The notes: generated by a model not told the origin, from the sequence alone. Positions 7,392 to 16,016 are shown, counted from the stretch's first letter. The stretch: 43,407 bases of DNA from an uncultured Spartobacteria bacterium (GCA_937919825.1 CALFPA010000030.1:1-43407), one strand, 5' to 3'. Numbers and translations are program-made.

Positions 7392-8158
7392 CCACTAATT
7401 TTTATAAGTCTGGTATTTCCAGAAATTGCAACTAGCCGACCACTTGCAATTTCGTCAATTTTTTTCATGAGATCAAGGCCATATTTGTGCCCATGCATTG
7501 TATACCATTCACCCTTTGGATTATTTTCCATCAACTTGCGTGTGTATTGTAAAACGGCATTGTCAAAATCTACGGCAAGTATGTAATTATAGCCATTATT
7601 TACTAAATATTCTAATAGAGCTCCACTTCCTTGCCCAAAAGGCATTCCTGGAGAAATTGATGCACCGCCAAGAATGTCTGAATTGCTAACTTTATTTCTA
7701 TTAAAATCAACTAAATACGGAGCATCAATTATAGCAAATATTTTTCTATTCTTGGAAGTCAAAGACTGAAGGTCTTTATAAAATCTGCTAAACTGCCTTG
7801 CTTCAATTTTTTTATTTTCTTCTTTGTAAAGAAGGAATTGTTTGATTTCAGCTTGCTTTTCATAAGACGCAGTTTGGAGATGTCCCGATAATACAATCGC
7901 AACGCAAAGACCAAAGATGAATTTTGAGTAATTTTTATCAGACTGTGAATGATTAGATAGACCGACGGATAAAATCCAATAAAGCGGGGTTGCAAGCATA
8001 GGGTATGAATACCTGTAAATATCATAAAATCAGCATTTTAACCCCCATTTAATTTCTTTAAATGACTCTCGAAGATAAAAATGATGTATTAGTGAGCCAT
8101 ATCCCAGCCAGGAAAAAAAACACACCAAACTCCAAACAAGCGCGCTATCGGGAAACAT
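7388..8158 (-). pseudogene. Decayed membrane protein (probable C-terminal remnant of a GT-C/polysaccharide protein) with in-frame TGA
   Basis: One reading frame runs on the minus strand from about 8158 down to the stop at 7388, interrupted only by TGA at 8030-8032. Before the TGA it reads like a membrane helix (ALVWSLVCFFSWLGYGS), then charged residues. After it comes FYDIYRYSYPMLATPLYWIL, a tail often seen in GT39-type or O-antigen membrane proteins, a hydrophobic helix (FIFGLCVAIVLSG), and about 150 soluble residues. A 203-residue ORF starting at ATG 7999 is the part left after the TGA. Upstream the frame closes with another stop just before 8158, so the N-terminal membrane domain is missing. 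The stretch is clearly AT-rich, unlike its neighbours, suggesting transfer and decay. The family assignment is weak; the in-frame continuity is a direct observation. Confidence 0.6.
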
Positions 8159-8249
8159 ATTTCATTCAAATGCTATACCTTATTGACTTTAGAAAGTTTG
8201 GAGTTTTCTCAAGTGGAGAGTCGTCCAAAAATAATCTGCGGTTAATTCT

Positions 8250-10634
8250 CTATTCGGCTACTTGCAAAATTGCATCCGCTTGGGTATTGGCTCCGAGTTG
8301 GCGGAGGATTTGGGCGAAGTTTTGGCAGTTTTGCTTTCGAATCTCGGGAGGAGCGTCCTTTGTAGCGGCGATCACTTGGTCCTTGGCGTCATCGAAGCGT
8401 TTTTGATCCAAATACAACTGAGCCAGTTCAAAGCGGACGGGGGCAGCGCTTGGGGATCGCTCTAGGATGCCCTTGAGCATGATTTCCGCTGCGATCGGAT
8501 TTCCTTCCTGGATTCGGGTGAAGCGTGCCAAGTGGAATTCTGCTTCGTCTTTGGTTTGGTTGGGAGCGATTTCCAAAATAAGAATGTCTTGATTCAAGGC
8601 ATTTGTAAGAAAATTTTTCGGGTAGGGAATAGGTCGGGCCCACTGGGGGATTGTCTTTTTGAACAGGGCTTTCTGCCCGAAGGAGTTTTCTAACGACAGG
8701 CCTGGAACGGGATCGGGGTGGATGATTCGGAAATACGGTCCGATGAAGTTCTCCCAAGTCATGAAATAAACATGGGTGATGCCATGTTTTTGAAGCATGG
8801 CCAGTGCCTCCTCATCGGATTGGGCGTTGAGCATTTCGGCGGCAGTTTTAAGGCCCTCCACATTTTCCCAATACAGGGTTCCTACTGTTTTAAATCCGCC
8901 CAAAGTCGCTAGGAGGCAGGAGCTATTGGGGCTGCTGAGAACGGTAACAGGTTTTCCGTTGGCATTTTGCAAAATAGCTTTAGCGGCATCGCGGTGGAGA
9001 AGTGCGAGGATTTGGCCGACACCGACTTCGATGTTGTTCTTGCTGGCGAATTGTTTCCAAAAGGGCAAAACCATCCCGCGAATCGTGCCCGCCGAGAAAA
9101 AATATGCGGCACATACAAGGGCTAATGCCGCAATAGCGCGAGGGATTGTTTTTCTAGGAATAATATGCCAAAGGGTCGTGATAACCATTGCTGCCAATGA
9201 GATATACATTGGGCCATTGAGCATTCCCCAGCGAACCTGGCGGAATTGCAGGGCCGTGATGAGCAGAATTGGGCAAATCAAAAGTAATAAAACCGCCTTG
9301 CTGCCGACATCCAATTTTTTGACTGCCAACAAGCCGATGGCGAGGAGGATAAAAACGGGAAAAAGCCCGAAGGCGACTTGCCAAGTGATGGCGCCCATTT
9401 GAATGCGCGTGAGCAGAGGTAGAACCTCTGCGGTATTGTTCATAATACCGAACATGAACGGCTGAAGCAGGATGTAGAAACGGGATCCGCCAATCAGAAT
9501 GATTGCTGGTAGAGTCAAGCACACCGCTGCGCAACCAGCGACCTGAACCCAAGGAAATTCTCTCCAGTGGCGCTCAGTTTGCGAAAGCCAATTGGTGATG
9601 TAGTAAATGGCATAACCGCCGGCAAACCACGCCAAGCCATACATTGGGTGATTGACCTCCAATCGCATATCCAAATGGTTTGGAAAATATTCCGCCAAAT
9701 AAAAGAAAAGACTGCCGGCGGCCGTCACTTTGGCCCAGAGTTTCCAAAGCTCGGGATGGTAGGAGCAGTTTGGATCGTGGGATTTTTTGGCAAAAACCGC
9801 GACGCTGGCAAGCGCGCCGATCCCGATCCCAATGGCTACAATTCCTGCAGAAAATCCACTAATCCACAATCCTGCTGCTCCGCAGATACCCGAGAAAATC
9901 ATGCCGTGGCGGGCTTGACGGAGAGCGCGCGGGGGGAGGAAGGCGGTGCCGTCGGGCTTTTGAATCCAGCCCGATCCGGCCCAGGCAATGCCGAAGATCA
10001 GGCCCATCAATGCAAAGGCCGTGATTCCATGGTGGTCGGGGTATCCCGGCAGGAAGCCTTCGTAGAACGAGGCCGTCGTGATCATTCCAATCGCAAGAAC
10101 CGAACCGCAAAGCGGCCCGAACCGCCGCGCGGAGAGCGTGGCGAAGAGGGCCAGTGCGAGGACGAGCAGGATCGGGTTCGCCCAAATGGACATCCGGTAG
10201 ATGCTGTTGCGCAGGGTGTCGCCGGTGTAGTGGCGATAAATTTCCCCAAGACCTCTCAGATACCACGCGAAGCCGGAACTCCAATGAACCTCGCGGCCGT
10301 AGGGGGCGTTGTCCATGTCGGTAAAGCGAACGCGCCACTCGCCGTTTTCGCCGAGTTTTTCCGCATGGTGGTTCCAGACATAGCCGTCAAAGGCAATTTC
10401 GAGAAGAGGGACAGGGAGGACTTCGGTGGGCTTGGCGTTTGGGCCATCGAGTTCGCGACAGAGTCGCACCGTGACTTGATCAATCAGGAAGGCATGGAAG
10501 AGCACATAGGCCATGCACGCGATGAGGATCGTCGTGAAGCCGCACCAGGAGAGGATTTCGCCAGCGGAGGCGCCGTGGGGAATTGGCGCCGGTGTCGATG
10601 CGGGTGGGGAGGATTTGGATTTCTTTGATGCCAC
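8250..10634 (-). CDS. STT3-like GT-C membrane glycosyltransferase with C-terminal TPR-like tail
   Basis: The 794-residue protein begins with a short polar leader and a first helix (about 31-50). A large outside loop follows with RFTDMDNAPYGREVHWSS (103-120), where D106/D108 and the G-R-x-x-x-W pattern recall the first acidic motif of STT3/AglB oligosaccharyltransferases. Many transmembrane helices follow, with PGYPDHHGITAFA (197-209) matching the second 'DHH' motif. The last third is soluble, with a segment ending MLQKHGITHVYFMTWENF; the canonical WWDYG motif is not visible. Residues about 700-794 look like TPR helices. The start is GTG. STT3 family members transfer lipid-linked glycans to protein asparagines on the outer face of the membrane. 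A PMT-like GT-C enzyme is the alternative. Confidence 0.6.
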   Translation of the reverse strand: MASKKSKSSPPASTPAPIPHGASAGEILSWCGFTTILIACMAYVLFHAFLIDQVTVRLCRELDGPNAKPTEVLPVPLLEIAFDGYVWNHHAEKLGENGEWRVRFTDMDNAPYGREVHWSSGFAWYLRGLGEIYRHYTGDTLRNSIYRMSIWANPILLVLALALFATLSARRFGPLCGSVLAIGMITTASFYEGFLPGYPDHHGITAFALMGLIFGIAWAGSGWIQKPDGTAFLPPRALRQARHGMIFSGICGAAGLWISGFSAGIVAIGIGIGALASVAVFAKKSHDPNCSYHPELWKLWAKVTAAGSLFFYLAEYFPNHLDMRLEVNHPMYGLAWFAGGYAIYYITNWLSQTERHWREFPWVQVAGCAAVCLTLPAIILIGGSRFYILLQPFMFGIMNNTAEVLPLLTRIQMGAITWQVAFGLFPVFILLAIGLLAVKKLDVGSKAVLLLLICPILLITALQFRQVRWGMLNGPMYISLAAMVITTLWHIIPRKTIPRAIAALALVCAAYFFSAGTIRGMVLPFWKQFASKNNIEVGVGQILALLHRDAAKAILQNANGKPVTVLSSPNSSCLLATLGGFKTVGTLYWENVEGLKTAAEMLNAQSDEEALAMLQKHGITHVYFMTWENFIGPYFRIIHPDPVPGLSLENSFGQKALFKKTIPQWARPIPYPKNFLTNALNQDILILEIAPNQTKDEAEFHLARFTRIQEGNPIAAEIMLKGILERSPSAAPVRFELAQLYLDQKRFDDAKDQVIAATKDAPPEIRKQNCQNFAQILRQLGANTQADAILQVAE

Positions 10635-10748
10635 GGAATAAGAAGCGCTTGTTTAGTTTTCTCCTAGGGAAAACAAAAGGCAAAAGACACTCAATTCCTC
10701 TGAAGACTGGTGCTTGCAGGCTCCTGCACTGATTGAGGAGAGCGTTTT

Positions 10749-11258
10749 TTAGCTTCCAGTGCCGATGTAGCGGGCGTGGTAGCCGGCGAAGTCGCCCATC
10801 TCGCCGACGGGCGGCACGGAGTGCATGTCGTAGACGGCATTGCCGACGATCATGCCGGAGTGGATGTCGTAGATCATCACTTGCGCTTTGCCCTGAGCGC
10901 GGCCGCCGTCCTCGGTGCGAACGGCGATGTAGCGGGTCGAGCGTTTGGAAAATTCGCCGGTGCGGGATGCGTAATTTCTGGCTCGGTCCTCGGCGACTTG
11001 CTTCTGGCGGGCGGAGGCTTGGTTTTTTGAAATCAAATAAGAGCCGCCACCCGCGAGCAGAGCGGCTCCGGCGGTGACGGGGATGGTGACGGCGGGGTTG
11101 ACCCCAGTGAGCGCGAGCGGCAGGCCGACGGCCAGGCCTGTGGCGCCAGCGGCGAGGGCGGCATTTTCACCGGGGGTGAGGTTTGAGCATCCAGCCATGG
11201 CCACGCAGGCGGCGAGAGGAAGAGCCGTGGAACGAATCAGGATCGATGGGTTTTTCAT
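10749..11258 (-). CDS. Glycine-rich lipoprotein, function unknown
   Basis: The 169-residue protein starts MKNPSILIRS, with a lipoprotein signal ending in VAMAGCSN, so Cys would be lipidated. Residues about 30-75 are Ala/Gly-rich (ENAALAAGATGLAVGLPLAL, then TAGAALLAGGGSYL), a glycine-zipper-like hydrophobic patch of the kind seen in small outer-membrane lipoproteins. The C-terminal half is soluble, with YIAVRTEDGGRAQGKAQVMIYD and DIHSGMIVGNAVYDM. I chose the ATG at 11258 over a start three codons upstream because it gives a tidy signal peptide. About 115 bases separate it from the STT3-like gene. No specific function can be given. Confidence 0.8.
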   Translation of the reverse strand: MKNPSILIRSTALPLAACVAMAGCSNLTPGENAALAAGATGLAVGLPLALTGVNPAVTIPVTAGAALLAGGGSYLISKNQASARQKQVAEDRARNYASRTGEFSKRSTRYIAVRTEDGGRAQGKAQVMIYDIHSGMIVGNAVYDMHSVPPVGEMGDFAGYHARYIGTGS

Positions 11259-11303
11259 GCGGGTCAAAATGAACTATGGGGCCAAAAAAAACAAGATGGG
11301 GTG

Positions 11304-12611
11304 TTACTCCAAGGCCGGAGAACAGGGAGCGAGGATGGCGTCGCGCATGCCGTGGAGGAGTTTTTTGTCGTCCGGGCAAATTGTGGCGAGTGCGCCGCCG
11401 AGGGTGGTTGATTTTTCGCCGACGAAAAAATACGGGCAGAGGCGCACGCGGCCGCGCATCGGTTGCAGGTGGTCCGTGCCGGGGAGCCAATACTCGGTGT
11501 CGAAGAGCCTTCCGTGGTGGAAGACTTGGAGGATGTGGGGCTGGGAGGGGAACTCGGCGAGGGCTTGTTCGAGGGCGGCCTTCCATTCGCCCTGCGGCAT
11601 GTCAGAGCCGATCTTGACGCCGCGCGAGCCCCAGGCGCGCTCGGAGAAGCCGCTGATTTTTAGGACAAAGTCCCGGCGCTTTTGGCTGAACCCCGCGACC
11701 TCGCTCCACGAATGCGCCTCGAGTTTCGGCAGCACCGCGTGGCGGGGCAGGGGAGTCGGATCGACGAGCCAGGTGTAGGGAATCGATTTTTGCAGGGCCA
11801 AAAAGGCGCGCTCGCCCATTTCCCGGCGCCAGAAATCCTCGAGCGGCTTGAGCCAGAAGAGCGCGAACCAGAACTTTTCCTCCAAGGCTGGTTTGAAGGG
11901 CGGCGTGACTTGGAGTGATTTTGAGCGAAGCCGCTCCATCAAGCCCGGCGCGGCGGGGACATTGGCCAGATCGAAGAGTTCAAAAAACCGGTAGACCCTC
12001 GGAGGCCACTCCGAGCGGGCCTCGGCGTCGGTGGCGCGCCAGGTTCCCTTTTCTGGGAAAGCCGCATTCAGCCTGCGGACGAGCCAATCCATTTCGGGGC
12101 GGTAAGTCTCGGCTTCCTCGGAAACCAGGATGTCTCCGCCGGGGAAAATCTCGGCGAATTCGCGGAGCATCCCGTCCGCGCCACCTAAAACCTCGGCGCC
12201 TAGGTCCGCATAGGTTTTGTTGAGCCAATCGGTGAGGCCAATGCCGCCGGGCACGCTGTCGATTTCGGCGATGGTGAATCCGTCCTCGGTCAGCACGAGG
12301 TCAGGGCGGATCACCTTCGGGATGTCTCCGGCGAGGCCGTGCTCTCGCTGGAAAGCGACTAGCTCGGCGGGCTTGCCGGAGTCCAACAGATCGGCCACCC
12401 AAGCGGGTTGGCGGCCTTTCACGCTCTGGCGATAAAGTTGGTCGCAGGCGCGGAGGAAGAGGGTGAGACGGTAACCGAGTTTCCCGAGTTCGTCAGTCAA
12501 TCCGGCTGGTAGACGAAACGGCGCTGGGGCGATACGCCATTCCTTTTCATGAAAAAGCCCGCCTGCTGGCATGGCGGCTTGGACGGCGCGCGCCGTTTCC
12601 AAAGGACTCAT
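11304..12611 (-). CDS. ATP-grasp-like protein, function unknown
   Basis: The 435-residue protein has no signal peptide. Features recalling pre-ATP-grasp and ATP-grasp enzymes (glutathionylspermidine-synthase-like) are RPDLVLTEDGFTIAEIDSVP (about 104-123), where an acidic metal-site-like strand is followed by GGIGLTDWL, and RDFVLKISGFSERAWGSRGV, a K-x-x-x-G nucleotide-binding-type strand. The C-terminal part has QVFHHGRLFDTEYWLP. The gene overlaps the 3' end of ruvA by four bases (ATGA), so the two are translationally coupled. The family assignment is from pattern recognition only, and the substrate is unknown. Confidence 0.55.
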   Translation of the reverse strand: MSPLETARAVQAAMPAGGLFHEKEWRIAPAPFRLPAGLTDELGKLGYRLTLFLRACDQLYRQSVKGRQPAWVADLLDSGKPAELVAFQREHGLAGDIPKVIRPDLVLTEDGFTIAEIDSVPGGIGLTDWLNKTYADLGAEVLGGADGMLREFAEIFPGGDILVSEEAETYRPEMDWLVRRLNAAFPEKGTWRATDAEARSEWPPRVYRFFELFDLANVPAAPGLMERLRSKSLQVTPPFKPALEEKFWFALFWLKPLEDFWRREMGERAFLALQKSIPYTWLVDPTPLPRHAVLPKLEAHSWSEVAGFSQKRRDFVLKISGFSERAWGSRGVKIGSDMPQGEWKAALEQALAEFPSQPHILQVFHHGRLFDTEYWLPGTDHLQPMRGRVRLCPYFFVGEKSTTLGGALATICPDDKKLLHGMRDAILAPCSPALE

Positions 12612-13213
12612 GAAAGCACCTTGAGAGCCTGGCGGATGAGTTCCTCAGAGGTAGGAGTTCCGTCGCCAGTTTTCAGCACCGCGCGGATTGCTTTATGGGC
12701 ATCGACTTGTTTGTAGCCGAGGGAGATCAAGGCCAGCACGGCGTCGTGGAGTCGAATGTCGTCCTCGCTCGGGGCATTTTTGGAGCTCGAGGCCTCCCAC
12801 TCCGCAGCCACGCCCACCTTGTCTTTCAACTCCAGCACGATTCGCTCGGCAGTTTTTTTTCCCAACCCGCTGATCTTGGAAATCGTCCCCGTGTCGCCCG
12901 CCACGACGGCGGATTTGAACATTTCCACCGACAGTCCGCTCAGCACAGCCAGTGCGATTTTCGGGCCCACGCCGGTGACATGATTTAGCAAAAGCTTAAA
13001 AAGGTCGCGCTCGCCCGCTGTGCAAAATCCGTAAAGCACATGGGCATCCTCTCGCACGGCGAGGTGGGTGAGGATTTTCACGGACGCCCCGACCTGAGGG
13101 AGGCGCTCGAAACTTGATATCGGGATGAGCACTTGATACCCGACGCCGTGAACATTCACCACAATCTGGGTCGGCAGAGACTCGGCCAGGATTCCTTCTA
13201 GAAATGCGATCAT
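12608..13213 (-). CDS. ruvA: Holliday junction branch-migration protein RuvA
   Basis: RuvA is the junction-binding subunit of the RuvABC system and forms a tetramer that guides RuvB. The 201-residue protein opens with the characteristic MIAFLEGILAES, then an N-terminal OB-fold (VVNVHGVGYQVLIP). Two helix-hairpin-helix motifs follow: HVTGVGPKIALAVLS and ISGLGKKTAERIVLELKDKV. The C-terminal RuvB-contact domain is present, after an acidic linker (SSSKNAPSEDDIR). The start is ATG at 13213; the frame is open further upstream but that part is not conserved. Its ATG shares two bases with the divergent ATG at 13212. The ATP-grasp-like gene overlaps its 3' end. Confidence 0.95.
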   Translation of the reverse strand: MIAFLEGILAESLPTQIVVNVHGVGYQVLIPISSFERLPQVGASVKILTHLAVREDAHVLYGFCTAGERDLFKLLLNHVTGVGPKIALAVLSGLSVEMFKSAVVAGDTGTISKISGLGKKTAERIVLELKDKVGVAAEWEASSSKNAPSEDDIRLHDAVLALISLGYKQVDAHKAIRAVLKTGDGTPTSEELIRQALKVLS

Positions 13214-13829
13214 GATTTTCGACATGCTTACCAGAGCTTTTGCAAAAACCCCAAGCGCGTTGTGCGTTTGGGCGGTTTTGTTTCTGGGCTTGCCTACGGC
13301 CTGGGCCGACCAATGGATTCTCGCGGTCGAGCCGTCTTTCATGGATCACAAGATGCGGCGGCCCATCGAAGGATCGCAGCGCACCACTCTCGCCATCGCC
13401 CGGGTGGTGAATGGCGAGATCGAACCGCTCACGCGCGAACAGAAAAAATCGGTTCACATGACCTTTGACCAAATCCGCGCCGAGGCTTTGAAGACGGCCT
13501 CTGCCACGCTAGCGCAGATGAAGCCGGAATTCCTCCGCGACAAAAACGGCGTGATCCGCCACGCGGCGATCGAGTCGCCCGACCCGCTCACCGCCTCGTG
13601 TGTGCTCGCGCCGGAGTTCGGCGAGAAATTCCGCGATTCGCTCGGCCCCGACCTCCTCGTGGCGATGCCGACACGCAACCAAGTCCTTGTTTTTTCCCGG
13701 CAGGACGACACGCACTTGCGTCTCGCTGAAACGATCATTGGAAATTACCTCAACTCGAACCACCCGGTCAGCCGCGAGATTTTTGCACTGGAATGCGGGC
13801 GGTTGCGTTCACTCGGCGCGCTTCAATAA
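13212..13829 (+). CDS. Secreted DUF1444/YtpQ-like protein
   Basis: The 205-residue protein has an N-terminal signal peptide, ending near GLPTAWADQW (cleavage after AWA), so it is probably periplasmic. The rest resembles DUF1444: an LAPEFGEKFRDSLGPDLLVA segment followed by AMPTRNQVLVFSR, then a helix and NHPVSREIFALECG. This layout matches the 'dl.v..P.rd.l.v' and 'pvS..lf.l' pattern of the family, whose function is not established. The first ATG at 13212 overlaps the ruvA ATG; an ATG at 13224 (MLTRAFAK) gives an equally good signal peptide and leaves 10 bases between the genes. The family call is moderate; secretion is well supported. Confidence 0.7.
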   Translation: MIFDMLTRAFAKTPSALCVWAVLFLGLPTAWADQWILAVEPSFMDHKMRRPIEGSQRTTLAIARVVNGEIEPLTREQKKSVHMTFDQIRAEALKTASATLAQMKPEFLRDKNGVIRHAAIESPDPLTASCVLAPEFGEKFRDSLGPDLLVAMPTRNQVLVFSRQDDTHLRLAETIIGNYLNSNHPVSREIFALECGRLRSLGALQ

Positions 13830-13923
13830 AGTCTATTGGTTCGCGGGCTCTCGGACTCGATTGGAGATAAATTTTTCAAATCCTAAGCTGGTCGTTTCGG
13901 CAGGTGGGTGGTAATCGGGCAAG

Positions 13924-15909
13924 ATGGCTTTTTTGATTCAGGTAAATGAGGGAGTGAAATCTGTGGTTCTGCCTTTGGGCAAGGCGGTGATTTTGATCGG
14001 TCGAGATGTGGATTCGAATCTTTATCTGGACGATTCGGGTATTTCTAAAAACCACGCCTCGATCGTGTTTTCTAATGAAGCTTACACGCTCAAGGACAAT
14101 GGTTCATCAAGCGGAAGTATCGTCAATGGAGTCCGCGTCACCGAACACAAACTCTCGCACGACGAAATCATTCAGTTCGGGCCCTACACTTTTAAGGTCG
14201 ATCTGAAAAATCCGATCCCGGTGACGACATCGACCACTGAGAACGATGTGGCGCTGCAGCGCTCCGGGCATTCCTACACGCGAAAGGTGGAACTCGAGGA
14301 AATCGCCGGGCGCGAAAGCATCGGCACGCTGCATGTGGTGATGACGGATTCTCCCAAGACTCTGCCGCTCCCATTGCCGCCGTCCGGATTTTTGACAAAC
14401 TTGAGCCTTCAGTCTAGGCAAGATCTTTCCCTCCGCGGTATCTACCGCTACGCGAGGGACGGGGAAATTTTGATCCATGAGGGGCAAAATCCCGGTCGGC
14501 TTTTTCTTTTAATCTCTGGAAAATGGGAGGCCTGCAAATTGGCAACCAAGACCGTCCTCGGCCAGATTCAGCCTGGCGAATGGGTGGGGGAGGTGAGTAT
14601 TTTCGACCCCTCAGGAGCGATGTGTTCGGTGGTTGCCGTGGAGCCCTCGGAGTATTGGGAAATTACGCGCGAAGCGTTCGAGAAATTTATCAACGAGTCT
14701 CGCTCCACCGGGAGTGCGATCCTGATCGCCCTCGCGGCAACCTTGGGCCGACGAATCCGCCAGACCAACGAGGGGCTGGAGCAGGCGATCGCAGCCCGTC
14801 CCGAGCCGCCACCAGCGCGGCGTTCGCGGTTCACGCCCGTTTTTGCCGCCATCGCCGTGGTGGCGATCCTCGCAGCGGCTGCGTTTTTCCTGATGGGGAA
14901 TGTGGATAAAAGTCGTCTGCAAGCGGAAAAACGACAACTCGTCCATGAGCGCGCCGAGACCTTGGAGGAGGCCCGCCAGCAAGTGGATGCGCTCCAAGTC
15001 ACCATGGCAAAGACCAATCAAGAGTTGGAGGAAGCCAGATCGGAAAACGAGAAATTGACCAAGCGTCTGACAGCAACGCAACAGATGCTCGATCGGCTGA
15101 ATGAGGTTAAAAGCTCGATCGCGTCGGCTGCCGCCCCGTCAGCCAAAGAGATTGCGCCATCCGCCGCCGAGACCGCGCACAACGAGATTTTGGCCAAGGC
15201 GGAGACGCTTTCTGGCTACCCCTCGAAAATCATCATCACCAAAAAAACGAATGTTTCGCTGCTCGTTGATGGTCAGGTTTCGGGCAGCGCGGTTTTGCCC
15301 GAGGGCCTCGAATTACCCGCCGTCGGAGCCGAGGACGAGTTCGTGATGGTGGAGTTTGGCAATGCCCACCAGAAGATTCCGAAAGACCACACCAATTTCG
15401 CCGAGGCGCTTGTGGCCGAGTCGGAGGCGGCTAAAAACCGGCCGGCCCTTGACCCAAGCAAGGCTCCTGTGGTCCCTAGCGAACCCAAGCCGTCGGTGGC
15501 TATGCCCAAGGTGGAGCCCTCGAAACTTCATTCCGATTTCGGAAAAAAATCGGCGGAGTTGAGCTTCGAAAAACTCACTTCCGTTCTCGATGATGTGAAG
15601 CTTTTGCCGACCCTTGAGGAATTCCGTGGCATGAAAACCGCCTCGGCTTCGGATTTTGGCCGGTTTGTGCGGACGCTCGAACCCCGTTGGGAGAGGGCCG
15701 CCAAGAAGTCTGCTTCCTTGCTTTCGCTCAGCGGAGGCCAAGAGGAATATCGCGAGATTCTCAAAAAAATCATCGAAGCCTCCGAGATTCTAGACCCAGC
15801 CCGTGGTCAAATGTTCGAAGCTAAACTCCGAGAGATCGATGCGGCTTGGCTGAAGCTGAAAACCGAGGAAAAAATTCAAAACCTCACCGAGGGGCAGTCC
15901 TCCGAATAA
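13924..15909 (+). CDS. FHA / cyclic-nucleotide-binding / transmembrane / coiled-coil signalling protein
   Basis: The 661-residue protein has an unusual layout. Residues about 24-92 form an FHA domain with IGRD (25-28), SKNHASIVF (41-49) and SSGSIVNG (62-69), the phosphothreonine-binding residues. Residues about 160-275 form a cyclic-nucleotide-binding-like domain, with GEILIHEGQNPGRLFLLISG and PGEWVGEVSIF. A single membrane helix follows at about 304-324 (TPVFAAIAVVAILAAAAFFL), preceded by ARRSRF, so the N-terminal domains should be cytosolic. Then come a heptad-rich coiled coil (about 330-395), an Ala/Pro linker, an SH3-like strand segment near KIIITKKTNVSLLVDG, and a helical C terminus. It could link phosphorylation or nucleotide signals to the periplasm. 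The partner and ligand are unknown. It stands alone between a DUF1444-like gene and ilvB. Confidence 0.88.
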   Translation: MAFLIQVNEGVKSVVLPLGKAVILIGRDVDSNLYLDDSGISKNHASIVFSNEAYTLKDNGSSSGSIVNGVRVTEHKLSHDEIIQFGPYTFKVDLKNPIPVTTSTTENDVALQRSGHSYTRKVELEEIAGRESIGTLHVVMTDSPKTLPLPLPPSGFLTNLSLQSRQDLSLRGIYRYARDGEILIHEGQNPGRLFLLISGKWEACKLATKTVLGQIQPGEWVGEVSIFDPSGAMCSVVAVEPSEYWEITREAFEKFINESRSTGSAILIALAATLGRRIRQTNEGLEQAIAARPEPPPARRSRFTPVFAAIAVVAILAAAAFFLMGNVDKSRLQAEKRQLVHERAETLEEARQQVDALQVTMAKTNQELEEARSENEKLTKRLTATQQMLDRLNEVKSSIASAAAPSAKEIAPSAAETAHNEILAKAETLSGYPSKIIITKKTNVSLLVDGQVSGSAVLPEGLELPAVGAEDEFVMVEFGNAHQKIPKDHTNFAEALVAESEAAKNRPALDPSKAPVVPSEPKPSVAMPKVEPSKLHSDFGKKSAELSFEKLTSVLDDVKLLPTLEEFRGMKTASASDFGRFVRTLEPRWERAAKKSASLLSLSGGQEEYREILKKIIEASEILDPARGQMFEAKLREIDAAWLKLKTEEKIQNLTEGQSSE

Positions 15910-15967
15910 TCTAGCCGCTGACCGAACGGAACCCGCAAAAAACACGCCTCGCCCAAGATTTCAACTC

Positions 15968-15989
15968 GCCAAGAGCCGCAAGGCTTGGC
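15968..15989 (+). promoter_or_regulatory. Hairpin with GCAA tetraloop in the ilvB leader
   Basis: GCCA-AG-AGCC pairs with GGCT-TGGC around a GCAA loop, giving an 8-base-pair stem with an AG bulge, 28 bases upstream of the ilvB ATG. No T-tract follows, so it is not a standard terminator. It lies in the 107-base gap between the FHA gene and ilvB and might be a leader structure. Evidence is limited to the pairing. Confidence 0.25.
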
Positions 15990-16016
15990 TAGCTTTCGCC
16001 CACTTTACACCGCCTT

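Noticed and set aside
8062-8406. Plus-strand open frame spanning the gap between the remnant and the STT3-like gene
   Set aside because: Its second half is antisense to the STT3-like gene and the first half opposes the remnant frame, which has better protein character.
9567-10628. A 353-codon open frame on the plus strand opposite the STT3-like gene
   Set aside because: The opposite strand encodes a multi-helix protein with conserved motifs; this product is low-complexity and charged.
10715-10728. TGCAGG-CT-CCTGCA dyad between the lipoprotein and STT3-like genes
   Set aside because: A two-base spacer is too short for an RNA hairpin loop without opening pairs, and no T-run follows; could be a chance palindrome.
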